Shown: positions 8,204 to 16,028 of the stretch, in pieces
How the letters are laid out: each line of letters begins with the position of its first letter
Position numbering within the stretch: position 1 is the stretch's first letter
From: Hamadaea sp013361475
GTDB taxonomy: Bacteria; Actinomycetota; Actinomycetes; Mycobacteriales; Micromonosporaceae
Reading direction: 5' to 3'
Length of the DNA: 64,000 bases
NCBI RefSeq assembly: GCF_040654195.1
Contig: NZ_JBFAHM010000006.1
Span: 124,001-188,000 of the forward strand
The notes under the pieces: model-generated
Database searches by the model: none
Seen by the model: only the letters and a program-made list of their open reading frames with translations
Told to the model about the DNA's origin: nothing
Made by a program: the position numbers and the translations under genes

Positions 8204-9541
8204 CCGCGCACCCCCGCGAGGAACAGCCCGAGCGGCCGCGGCGAGAACGGCGGCCAGCTCGGGAAACCCGTCGCGGACCAGTCCGACGGTCACGCGTACG
8301 TGGTCCTGGCCGAGCGGTGCGGCTTCGAAGGGGACGCCGGGTGCGACGGCGATCCCGTGGGCGGCCAGGGCGACGAGTGCGGCGCGTTCGTCGGCCACCT
8401 CCAGCCAGAGGTTGATCCCGTCGTCGGCGGTCGCGACCGCGCCTTCTTGGGCGAGTGCGGCGAGCAGGGCGAGCCGGCGGCGAGCGTACTCCGTCCGGGC
8501 GTTCTCCAGGAGCACCGCCGTCGACGGCGTGGTGAGCAGGTCTAGCAGGACGTGCTGAAGGAGACGGCTCGACCAGCCGGGACCGAGCATCCGCCGGTCC
8601 ACCACGGGCGCGAGCGCTGAGGCCGGTCCGCCTATCGCGGCGAGCCGCAGATCCGGTCCGAGGCTTTTGGCGAAACTGCGGATGCGGACGGTACGCCCCG
8701 GCAGGAAGCGGCCCAGTGACACCGGTGGCGCACTGGTGATGTCGGCGGCGTGGTCGTCTTCGACGATGATCACCGCCGGGTGCTCCTCCAGCAGGCCGGC
8801 GAGTTCGGCGGCGCGCCGGCTGGTCATGGAGAGCCCGGTCGGGTTGTGGGCCCGGGGCTGGAGGATCAGCATCAGCGCCCCGGAGGTGAGCTCGGCCTTC
8901 AAGGAGGACGGCATGATGCCCTGGCGATCCAAGGTGAGCGGGACGGCGGTGGCCCCGGCCGAGTCGACGAGGTCGAGGATCGGCGGGAAGGTCGGGTTCT
9001 CCACCAGTACGCGGTCGCCGAACCGAAGATGGGCTCGCATGATCCGGTCGAGAGCGTCGAGTGCGCCGTCCACGACGGTGAGCTGCTGGGCGGCGTACGG
9101 CCAGTGGTCGAGCAGGTGCGCTTCCAGCGCGGGGAGCACGGGAGCGTCCAGGTAACTGCTCGTCAGCGGTTTCGCGCCGAGCCGGCGCAGCGACTCCGTG
9201 AGGTCGGGCAGCAACTCATGATCCGGTACGCCGGTCGACAGGTCGGTGGCGGCGGCGACCCCGGGCGCCAGCCGGGCGTACCGCATCCGGGACCGCAGTC
9301 CGTCGTCGCCGAGCACGACCGTCCCCGACCTGCCCCGGGTGGCGACCAGCCCGGCTCGGGTCAGCCAGCTCCACGCCTCGCTGACCGTCGTCGGGCTGAC
9401 CCCGAGTTCCCGGGCGATCGCGCGTACGGTGGGCAGCCGGACGCCGGCGGGCAGCTCACCACTGTGCACGAGGCGGCTGACCGCGGCGGCGATGCCTTGC
9501 GCGCCGCGGTCGGTGACCGCTTTCGTGATGAGCTGCAGCAC
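8174..9541 (-). CDS. MocR-type GntR/aminotransferase-fold transcriptional regulator
   Basis: A 455-residue protein with an N-terminal GntR winged helix (residues about 10-77, LPTVRAIARELGVSPTTVSE) fused to a fold-type I aminotransferase domain. The PLP-binding lysine is K292 in SFAKSLGPDLR, with HNPTG (232-236) and D262 also conserved. The start is GTG 9541, 9 bp after the stop of the GNAT gene, so both are probably on one transcript. MocR proteins usually control vitamin B6, GABA or similar pathways and often a divergent gene; no clear target is visible here. Confidence 0.9.
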   Translation of the reverse strand: MLQLITKAVTDRGAQGIAAAVSRLVHSGELPAGVRLPTVRAIARELGVSPTTVSEAWSWLTRAGLVATRGRSGTVVLGDDGLRSRMRYARLAPGVAAATDLSTGVPDHELLPDLTESLRRLGAKPLTSSYLDAPVLPALEAHLLDHWPYAAQQLTVVDGALDALDRIMRAHLRFGDRVLVENPTFPPILDLVDSAGATAVPLTLDRQGIMPSSLKAELTSGALMLILQPRAHNPTGLSMTSRRAAELAGLLEEHPAVIIVEDDHAADITSAPPVSLGRFLPGRTVRIRSFAKSLGPDLRLAAIGGPASALAPVVDRRMLGPGWSSRLLQHVLLDLLTTPSTAVLLENARTEYARRRLALLAALAQEGAVATADDGINLWLEVADERAALVALAAHGIAVAPGVPFEAAPLGQDHVRVTVGLVRDGFPELAAVLAAAARAVPRGGARSRSLPRGTR

Positions 9542-9550
9542 CGCCGGGCC

Positions 9551-10462
9551 CTAGACGGTCATCGTGCGCATCTGGCTGGTCGGCCGGTAGCCCAGGCTCG
9601 TGTAGAGGCGCAGCGCGACCTCGTTGTGCCCGAACACGTTCAGCCCCAGCACGTGACTGCCGGCGTCGAGCGCGGACTGTTCGGCGGCCAGCATCGCGGC
9701 CCGGCCGTAGCCCTTGCCGCGGTGGCCGTCCTCCACCACCACGTCGAAGACGAAGCTCGTGTCCGGCTCGACCTCGTGGCAGACCCAGATGGACGCCACC
9801 GGCTTGTCCTCGGCGACGATCGTGTAGATGTCATGCCCGGGAGTGTCCAATCCGGACGGCAGCAGTTCGCCCGACTGCCGCTCGGCCCGTTCCCGGGCCT
9901 GCTCCTCGGTCAGCAGTCCGTTGAGGACGAACGACTCGGCGTACCCGGCCAGCTGCTCGGTCCACCACGGACCGAACTCGTCCGCGGACATCCGGCGGAC
10001 GGTCACCCCGGCCGGCAGCGACGGCCGGTCGCCGAGGTCCTTGTGCATGTTCTGGGAGCCGAGCGGGACGTCGCGGAACAGCGCCTGCTGCGCGGGGTCG
10101 GTCGGGTCGGCGCCGAGGCTGACCCGGGGCGATCGGCCGCGCGCCCACTCGCGCGCGATCCCGAGCGCGGCCCGGCCGTGACCTCGCCGCCGGTAGGGCT
10201 CCTCGATCTGGAGGTCCTCCAGGATCACCACCTGGCCACCGTCTTCGGTGAACCGGATCAGGCTCAGGTAGCCCACCGGCGTCTCGCCGTCGAGCAGACG
10301 CAGCAGCACGGCCTCGTCGGCCTTCTCCCGGCGCTTGGCCGCCTGCTCGGTCCGCACCGGCCGCCGGGTCCGTGCGGCGTATCCGGTCAGGCGGTCCATC
10401 CACAGCTCACGCCAGGTCTCGGTCTCTTGGGCGTCGGCCGGGCGCGTCGTCAACTCACTCAT
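9551..10462 (-). CDS. tandem GNAT-domain acetyltransferase
   Basis: This 303-residue protein contains two GNAT folds. The first has the acetyl-CoA loop EEPYRRRGHGRAAL (about residues 91-104); the second has EDGHRGKGYGRAAM followed by LGLNVFGHNEVALRLYTSLGY, the classic C-terminal GNAT block. It should transfer an acetyl group from acetyl-CoA to an amine; the acceptor is unknown. It starts 29 bp from the divergent ATPase-HNH pair and is followed on its own strand by the MocR-type regulator. Confidence 0.88.
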   Translation of the reverse strand: MSELTTRPADAQETETWRELWMDRLTGYAARTRRPVRTEQAAKRREKADEAVLLRLLDGETPVGYLSLIRFTEDGGQVVILEDLQIEEPYRRRGHGRAALGIAREWARGRSPRVSLGADPTDPAQQALFRDVPLGSQNMHKDLGDRPSLPAGVTVRRMSADEFGPWWTEQLAGYAESFVLNGLLTEEQARERAERQSGELLPSGLDTPGHDIYTIVAEDKPVASIWVCHEVEPDTSFVFDVVVEDGHRGKGYGRAAMLAAEQSALDAGSHVLGLNVFGHNEVALRLYTSLGYRPTSQMRTMTV

Positions 10463-10491
10463 GCGACGAACCTACCGTTACGCTCATCATC

Positions 10492-11238
10492 ATGTACGCC
10501 CAGCGCATCCGACCGCCTGCCGACCGGTCCGGCGCCCGGTGGCTGGAGCTGTCCCAGCCGGATGGGACGTATCCGGGCTGGGTGGTGCTCACCGGCCCGA
10601 ACGGCGCGGGCAAATCAGCCCTGCTCACGAGGATGGCCGACGGCGATCCCGAGGTCGTCGAACCGGCCCCGCGCGTCCTGGCCTTCTACTCCGCCGACCG
10701 CGCCTTGCCGGCCGGCGACCGGGTCGCCGTGCTGCTCGACGACCTCGCCTCGCGGGCGGAGGCCGACGCCGAGGGGCTGGTGCTGATCGACGAGCCCGAG
10801 GCGCACCTCGACCTGGTCGCGCAGCGGGCGGTGGGGTTCCGCCTGAAGGAGGCGTTCCCGGGGGTGCAGTTCGTGGTGGCGACCCACAGCCCGTACGCCT
10901 GTCAGGCGGCCGACGTCGCGATCCGGCTCGACCCGGGGCGTACGCCGTTCCGAGCCGACGACAACCTGCTGCACCGGGTGATCTTCGGCAGCGGCGACGA
11001 CGCCGCCCAGTCCGAGCTGTTCGGCGTGGTCTCGCCGTACTCCGACGGGGCCAGACGGCTGCGGGAGGAACTGGTCGCGCTGGAGATGGCGGTGCTCGAC
11101 GGGACGGCCAGCGCGGCACAGGCCGAGCGCTTCACCGATCTACGAGCGCTGCTGACCAGCTCCCCCGAGGCGCGGAGCGAGGAAGTCCGGGCCCGGCTGC
11201 GGCGGCGGGCGGCGTACCTGCGGGAGCGGCGCGCGTGA
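10492..11238 (+). CDS. compact AAA/ABC-type ATPase paired with an HNH nuclease (PtuA-like)
   Basis: A 248-residue ATPase. Walker A is GPNGAGKS (35-42), Walker B is LVLIDEPEAHLD (96-107), and the switch histidine is in VATHSP (129-134). The 'EPEAHLD...ATHSP' style is that of SMC/OLD/AAA_15-21 ATPases used in defence systems. Only about 50 residues separate Walker A from Walker B, so the long coiled-coil or lid insert of PtuA, OLD or RecF is missing. The C-terminal part is Arg/Glu-rich and helical. The start is ATG 10492, where homology to nucleotide-binding folds begins. It overlaps the HNH gene by GTGA, which implies stoichiometric co-translation. A housekeeping role cannot be excluded. Confidence 0.8.
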   Translation: MYAQRIRPPADRSGARWLELSQPDGTYPGWVVLTGPNGAGKSALLTRMADGDPEVVEPAPRVLAFYSADRALPAGDRVAVLLDDLASRAEADAEGLVLIDEPEAHLDLVAQRAVGFRLKEAFPGVQFVVATHSPYACQAADVAIRLDPGRTPFRADDNLLHRVIFGSGDDAAQSELFGVVSPYSDGARRLREELVALEMAVLDGTASAAQAERFTDLRALLTSSPEARSEEVRARLRRRAAYLRERRA

Positions 11239-11975
11239 TTCCCCTGCGGCGCCCCGAACTCCCGACCGACGCCCTGGCCCGCATGATCGACCTGACCGAG
11301 AGGATCGCCGCCGTTCCCGGCCCGCGCCGGTCGGCCGAGGCCCGCCGCATCTGGTCCCGGGATCGCACGGTACGCCCGACGATCCGGCAGGCGCTGGGCG
11401 GGATGGCGCCGGGGCTGGAACGGTGCATGTACTGCGGCGACAACCAGGGTTCCGATGTGGACCACTTCGAGCCGCTGTCGCGTAACCCGTTGCGTACCTT
11501 CGACTGGCTCAACCACCTGCTGGCCTGCTCGATCTGCAACGGGCACTACAAACGCGACCGGTTCCCGCTGGACGCCGAGGGCAATCCGCTGCTCGTCGAC
11601 CCGACCGTCGACGACCCGGCCGACCATCTGCGGCTGTCCCTGACGACCGGGTCCTACGTCGGGCTCACCGCCCGGGGCGAGGCGACCATCGAGGTCTGCG
11701 GGCTCAACCGGCCGATCCTGACCCGAGGCCGGCTCGCCGCGCGTACGACGATCGAACGCTGTCTTCGGATGTGGGACCGCGCCCGGCGACTAGGCGAACC
11801 CGAGCTGGCCGTGGAGCTGCTCGACACCGCCCGCGAGCAGCCGTTCACCGCGGTGGCGTACGCGATGGTGCGGACGGCCGAGTCACCGGCCGCCGCCGCC
11901 GTCCTCCCCGCGGAGATCGTCCGGCTGCTCCGCCTGACCCCGGTACGCCGAGCCCTCGGCGCCGGAAACGCCTGA
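11235..11975 (+). CDS. HNH endonuclease partner of the compact ATPase (PtuB-like)
   Basis: This 246-residue protein starts with GTG 11235, overlapping the ATPase stop (GTGA). A zinc-knuckle HNH domain is clear: C64-x2-C67, DH at 76-77, N93-H94, and C98-x2-C101-N102-x-H104-x-K106 (SICNGHYKRDRF). The C-terminal half is helical and unassigned. HNH proteins of this kind cleave DNA or RNA. The ATPase-HNH gene order matches Septu type I systems (PtuA-PtuB), and this is inferred to be a reduced relative. The final 17 bases, CCGGAAACGCCTGAGTC, recur 72 bp downstream. Confidence 0.85.
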   Translation: MIPLRRPELPTDALARMIDLTERIAAVPGPRRSAEARRIWSRDRTVRPTIRQALGGMAPGLERCMYCGDNQGSDVDHFEPLSRNPLRTFDWLNHLLACSICNGHYKRDRFPLDAEGNPLLVDPTVDDPADHLRLSLTTGSYVGLTARGEATIEVCGLNRPILTRGRLAARTTIERCLRMWDRARRLGEPELAVELLDTAREQPFTAVAYAMVRTAESPAAAAVLPAEIVRLLRLTPVRRALGAGNA

Positions 11976-12050
11976 GTCGCGAAACGCCGGAGCCGCGAAG
12001 CACCCGAGCCGCGAGCCGTTCAGCCGTGACCAGCCGGAAACGCCTGAGTC
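11962..12050. repeat. 17-bp direct repeat spanning a convergent junction
   Basis: CCGGAAACGCCTGAGTC occurs at 11962-11978, covering the HNH stop codon, and again at 12034-12050, covering the stop of the opposing gene. Between them lie degenerate short units such as GAGCCGCGA. This is the only convergent junction in the window without a long inverted repeat. Confidence 0.75.
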
Positions 12051-12336
12051 ACCAGCGGAAGAGCGCGTTGCCCGGCGGTCCGTCGGTGTCGGTTCCGCTC
12101 GGCCCGCCGCCCGGGGTGGTGGGCCCCTCGCTGGGCCGCGGCGACGGCGAGATCATCGGCGGCGGAGGAGGCGGCCGGCGGTCCTTCTGCACGACGACGA
12201 TCAGTCCGGCCAGGCAGCCGATCGCGGCCAGCATCGCCACCACCAGGGCGATGATCAGCAACGGCAACCGACCGGCCCGGCGGCGCTTACCCGGTTCGTC
12301 GGGAACCGGCGGCTGAGGCGGCGTGCCATTAGTCAC
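12049..12336 (-). CDS. small single-pass membrane protein, Pro-rich tail
   Basis: A 95-residue product starting at GTG 12336. An N-terminal Pro/Lys-rich cytoplasmic segment is followed by a transmembrane helix (LPLLIIALVVAMLAAIGCLA) and an exported Pro/Ser/Gly-rich tail. No enzymatic motif is visible and the family is not recognised. It is divergent from the cellulase gene. Confidence 0.6.
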   Translation of the reverse strand: MTNGTPPQPPVPDEPGKRRRAGRLPLLIIALVVAMLAAIGCLAGLIVVVQKDRRPPPPPPMISPSPRPSEGPTTPGGGPSGTDTDGPPGNALFRW

Positions 12337-12440
12337 GATCTGACGGTATCGCCCCGACCGCCCCGAGTCCGGCAGACCCACCGCGCGACCTGACGCGAGG
12401 GAGGTCGACTGACCACAGTGGATCGGTCCGCGTCATTTCC

Positions 12441-12477
12441 AGGTAGTTACCTACCTGTTGCCATGGGAGCGTTCCCA
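12441..12477 (+). promoter_or_regulatory. CebR-like operator and a second dyad upstream of the cellulase
   Basis: TGGGAGCGTTCCCA at 12464-12477 differs at one base from TGGGAGCGCTCCCA, the known operator of the LacI-family cellobiose regulator CebR in actinobacteria. It lies 45 bp before the cellulase start. Immediately upstream, AGGTAGTTACCTACCT (12441-12456) is a second inverted repeat. No cebR gene is in the window, so the regulator would act in trans. Confidence 0.8.
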
Positions 12478-12521
12478 TGCCATGATGACGGTCACTTCCT
12501 CCACGCCCAAGGAGTGTCCTG

Positions 12522-14390
12522 ATGAGATCTGTCCCCCTCCACGGCAGGATCCGGCAGGCGTTGCGGTCGCCCGTACGCCGGGCGGTCGCCACGGCCGGAG
12601 TCGTCGCCCTGGCCTCGGCCGGCGTCGTCGCCATGGCGTCCTCCGCGAATGCGGCCGCCGGCTGCCGGGTCACCTACACGTCCAGCCAATGGCCGGGTGG
12701 GTTCACGGCGTACGCGACGATCACCAACCTCGGTGACGCGATCAGCAGCTGGAACCTCGGCTTCGACTTCCCGGCCGCCGGCCAGAGCGTCCAGCAGGGC
12801 TGGAGCGCCACCTGGACGCAGTCCGGCCAGCACGTCAACGCCGCCAGCCTCAGCTGGAACGGAGCCCTGGCGACCAACGCCTCGACGCAGATCGGGTTCA
12901 ACGGCGCCTGGACCACCAGCAACCCGAACCCGACCGCGTTCACGCTGAACGGCGTGGCCTGCACCGGCGCCACCTCCTCGCCGTCGGCGAGCAGCAGCGC
13001 CAGCTCGTCCCCGTCGGCGAGCACCTCGCCCAGCTCGAGCACCTCGCCGTCGTCCAGCACGTCGCCGAGCTCGAGCACCACGTCGAGCCCGCCGCCGCCC
13101 GGAACCCACGTGGAAAACCCGTACGCGGGGGCGACCGGCTACGTCAACCCGGAGTGGAAGGCGAAGGCCAACGCCGAGCCCGGCGGCAGCCGCGTCTCGA
13201 ACACGTCGACCGCGGTGTGGCTGGACCGGATCGCCGCGATCAACGGCGTGAACGGCGGCATGGGCCTGCGGGCACACCTGGACGCGGCGGTCGCCCAGGA
13301 CGCGGCGAACGGCAGCGCGCCGGTGACCATCGAGTTCGTCATCTACGACCTGCCCAACCGCGACTGTTCGGCGTTGGCCTCCAACGGTGAGCTGCTGATC
13401 GCGAACAACGGGCTGGCCCGATACAAGACCGAGTACATCGACGTGATCGCGGGGATCATGGCCGACAGCAAGTACCGCGCCCTGCGGATCTCGACGGTCA
13501 TCGAGCCGGACTCGCTGCCGAACCTCATCACCAACCTGAGCTTCGCCAAGTGTTCCGAGGCGCAGAGCACCGGCGCCTACGTGCAGGGCGTCCAGTACGC
13601 GCTCAACAAGCTGCACGCGCTGCCCAACGTGTACACGTACATCGACGCCGGGCACCACGCCTGGCTCGGTTGGGACAGCAACTTCGGGCCGGTCGTGAAC
13701 CTGTTCTACTCGACCGCCGCCGGCACCACCGCCGGTGTCGCCAGTGTGGACGGCTTCATCACGAACACGGCGAACACCTCGGCGACGGTCGAGCCGAACT
13801 TCACCATCAGCACCACGGTGAACGGCACCTCGATCCGCCAGTCGAAGTGGGTCGACTGGAACCAGTACGTCGACGAGCAGTCGTACGCGATCGGCCTGCG
13901 CAACGCCCTCGTGGCGAAGGGCTTCCAGTCCGGTCTCGGCATGCTGATCGACACCTCCCGCAACGGCTGGGGCAACTGCGTCCAGACGCCGTGTGCCGCC
14001 GGTGGTCCGGCTCTCCGGCCGACCGCCCCGAGCACGTCGACCGACGTCAACACCTTCGTGAACAACTCGCGGATCGACCGCCGGATCCACGCCGGTAACT
14101 GGTGCAACCAGGCCGGCGCGGGCATGGGCGAGCGGCCGCGGGCCAACCCGGTCTCCGGCCTGGACGCGTACGTCTGGATCAAGCCGCCGGGCGAGTCGGA
14201 CGGCTCGAGCACCGAGATCCCGAACGACGAGGGCAAGGGCTTCGACCGGATGTGCGATCCGACCTACACGGGTAACAGCCTCAACGGCAACAACCTGTCG
14301 GGCGCGCTGCCCGGAGCGCCGCTGTCGGGTCAATGGTTCTCGGCCCAGTTCCAGCAGCTGATGGCGAACGCCTACCCGCCCCTCAGCTGA
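12522..14390 (+). CDS. secreted cellulase: CBM2 plus GH6 cellobiohydrolase-type
   Basis: This 622-residue secreted protein has an SD AAGGAG (12509-12514). Residues 1-44 form a signal peptide with a twin-Arg-like basic region and cleavage near SANA-AA. Residues about 47-147 are a CBM2 cellulose-binding module (WPGGFTAYATITNLG, SWNLGFDFP). A Ser/Thr/Pro linker spans 148-188. The GH6 domain follows, with the catalytic-loop region VIYDLPNRDCSALASNGE, IEPDSLPN and AYVWIKPPGESDG. GH6 enzymes cleave cellulose with inversion; the extra loops suggest a cellobiohydrolase rather than an endoglucanase. The CebR-like box indicates induction by cello-oligosaccharides. Confidence 0.93.
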   Translation: MRSVPLHGRIRQALRSPVRRAVATAGVVALASAGVVAMASSANAAAGCRVTYTSSQWPGGFTAYATITNLGDAISSWNLGFDFPAAGQSVQQGWSATWTQSGQHVNAASLSWNGALATNASTQIGFNGAWTTSNPNPTAFTLNGVACTGATSSPSASSSASSSPSASTSPSSSTSPSSSTSPSSSTTSSPPPPGTHVENPYAGATGYVNPEWKAKANAEPGGSRVSNTSTAVWLDRIAAINGVNGGMGLRAHLDAAVAQDAANGSAPVTIEFVIYDLPNRDCSALASNGELLIANNGLARYKTEYIDVIAGIMADSKYRALRISTVIEPDSLPNLITNLSFAKCSEAQSTGAYVQGVQYALNKLHALPNVYTYIDAGHHAWLGWDSNFGPVVNLFYSTAAGTTAGVASVDGFITNTANTSATVEPNFTISTTVNGTSIRQSKWVDWNQYVDEQSYAIGLRNALVAKGFQSGLGMLIDTSRNGWGNCVQTPCAAGGPALRPTAPSTSTDVNTFVNNSRIDRRIHAGNWCNQAGAGMGERPRANPVSGLDAYVWIKPPGESDGSSTEIPNDEGKGFDRMCDPTYTGNSLNGNNLSGALPGAPLSGQWFSAQFQQLMANAYPPLS

Positions 14391-14410
14391 CCGAGTAACG
14401 CAGGACGACG

Positions 14411-14436
14411 AAGGCCCCGGGCTTGCCCGGGGCCTT
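14411..14436. terminator. bidirectional hairpin terminator
   Basis: AAGGCCCCGGGC and GCCCGGGGCCTT form a perfect 12-bp stem between the convergent cellulase and oxidoreductase genes. The flanking AA/TT gives a weak T-tract on both strands. Confidence 0.85.
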
Positions 14437-14439
14437 CCC

Positions 14440-15342
14440 TCATGCTCCCAACGAGATGGTGCGACCGAATTCGACCGACTCCAGCGCAGCGAACAGAATG
14501 CGTACCACTTGAGCTGCGAAGACCACGTCGCACGGGTGACCGGCCCCCGGGGTCTGCGCCAGCACGAGCAGTTCGTCGACCGCGTTGCCGAACGCCTCGA
14601 CGGCGCTGATGGACCCGCCGGGCACCTCCAGAATGCCGGACTCGCCGTAGAAGACGTTGCTGAAGTGACCGGCGGCCTGCGGCGCGTGGACCGTCAGGCT
14701 CATCTCGCTCACCGCGCCGGATTCGTGGCGTAGCAACACATGCCCGGTCAGCCGGGTCCCCGCGAGCGCCGTCACCTGACGCACCGGGCCCAGCACCGGC
14801 AGCAGCCGCGCGAGCGCGTGCGGACCGACGTCCCAGAGGCCGCCGTGCTCGTGCCGCCATTGCGACTGCGCGTAGGGCGAGCCCGGCGTGTCGATCGCGC
14901 CGAACAGCGAGACGCGGCCCGCGAACCAGCCGCCGGTCTTCTCGGCGTCGGCCAGCGCCGCGCTGACCACCGGGTCGAACCGGTTGGTGAAGAAGACGAG
15001 GTTGGCGACGCCCGTCTCGCGGGTCGCCGCCACGATGTCGTCGGCGTCCTCGACGTCCAGGGCCAGCGGCTTGTCGAGCAACAGGTGCTTGCCGGCCCGC
15101 GCAGCCCGCGCGGCCAGCGGCGCCTGCACGTGCGGCGGCAGCGCCACGGCCACCGCGTCCACGTGGGCCAACAGGTCGTCGACCTGCTCGTACGCCTGAA
15201 GCCCGAACCGCTCGGCGACCACACCCGTCTTGGCCGGATCGCGTCCCCACACGGCGACCAGCTCCGCCCGCGGATGCGCGGCCAGTGCGGTCGCCTGAGT
15301 CTCCGTGGCCCAATATCCGGTGCCGAGAAGTCCGAAGCGCAT
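14440..15342 (-). CDS. Gfo/Idh/MocA-family NAD(P)-dependent oxidoreductase
   Basis: A 300-residue cytoplasmic enzyme with an N-terminal Rossmann fold, FGLLGTGYWA (GxGxxA-like, residues 3-12). The family EKP motif appears as LLLDKPLALD (about 88-97). The C-terminal alpha/beta domain carries dimer and substrate contacts. Members oxidise or reduce sugars and inositols. The substrate is unknown; position between cellulase and PEBP genes gives little clue. Confidence 0.88.
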   Translation of the reverse strand: MRFGLLGTGYWATETQATALAAHPRAELVAVWGRDPAKTGVVAERFGLQAYEQVDDLLAHVDAVAVALPPHVQAPLAARAARAGKHLLLDKPLALDVEDADDIVAATRETGVANLVFFTNRFDPVVSAALADAEKTGGWFAGRVSLFGAIDTPGSPYAQSQWRHEHGGLWDVGPHALARLLPVLGPVRQVTALAGTRLTGHVLLRHESGAVSEMSLTVHAPQAAGHFSNVFYGESGILEVPGGSISAVEAFGNAVDELLVLAQTPGAGHPCDVVFAAQVVRILFAALESVEFGRTISLGA

Positions 15343-15380
15343 GCCGGAAACCGTACCGGATCTCCATTAGGGTGGAGCCC

Positions 15381-15890
15381 ATGCGAGCCAAGGCGCAATT
15401 CCCCTATGACGCTCTTCCCGAGGTTCCGTCGTTCGAGCTGGTCAGCGACGATCTGGCCGAGGGCAAGACGGTGCCGCTCGACTTCGTCCACACGTACGCC
15501 GGCGGCGGGAACAACATCCCCCACCTGCGCTGGTCGGGGTTCCCGGCCGAGACGGCCGGCTTCGCCGTGACCTGCTTGGATCCGGACGCGCCGACCGGCA
15601 GCGGCTGGTGGCACTGGTCGGCCGTCGGCTTCCCGCCGGACGTCACCGAGATCGTGGACGGGCGGCTGCCCGACGGCGTCTTCGCCGTGCGCAACGACTT
15701 CGGCGACAAGGAATACGGCGGCCCGTGCCCGCCGCCCGGCGACGCCCCGCATCGCTACATCTTCGCGGTGCACGCCTTGGGTTCGCCGCTGACCGACCTC
15801 GACGACGACGCCAGCCCGGCGGCGGTCGGCTTCAACTTGACGTTCGCGACGATCGCCCGCGCGACCCTGACCGCCGTCTACTCCCGCTGA
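15381..15890 (+). CDS. YbhB/YbcL-type PEBP-family protein
   Basis: This 169-residue protein starts at ATG 15381 behind GGGTGGAG (15370-15377). The PEBP core is seen in LRWSGFP, TCLDPDAPTGSGWWHWSAVGFP (shown here only as landmarks DPDAP and GWWHW), YGGPCPPPGDAPHRYIF and FNLTFATIARATL. DPDAP and GxxR/HRY-type residues line the phosphate-binding pocket of the family. Function in bacteria is poorly defined. No signal peptide is present. Confidence 0.9.
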   Translation: MRAKAQFPYDALPEVPSFELVSDDLAEGKTVPLDFVHTYAGGGNNIPHLRWSGFPAETAGFAVTCLDPDAPTGSGWWHWSAVGFPPDVTEIVDGRLPDGVFAVRNDFGDKEYGGPCPPPGDAPHRYIFAVHALGSPLTDLDDDASPAAVGFNLTFATIARATLTAVYSR

Positions 15891-15966
15891 CGGCTCCCCC
15901 GTTGGCGCGGTGGCCGGGTGGTGCACCCCCGTGGCGCGCCACCCGGCCAGGCTTTCCTCCCGCTCG

Positions 15967-16019
15967 CTCGTTGATCATGGAGTTAGTGTGTCGCGATCGG
16001 AAACTCCATGATCAACGAG
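15967..16019. repeat. 18-bp-arm inverted repeat between convergent genes
   Basis: CTCGTTGATCATGGAGTT (15967-15984) and AACTCCATGATCAACGAG (16002-16019) are perfect complements separated by 17 bp. It lies just beyond the amylase stop and 77 bp after the PEBP stop, so it probably acts as a terminator or mRNA 3' barrier; there is no U-tract. Confidence 0.85.
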
Positions 16020-16028
16020 TCCGGAGGG

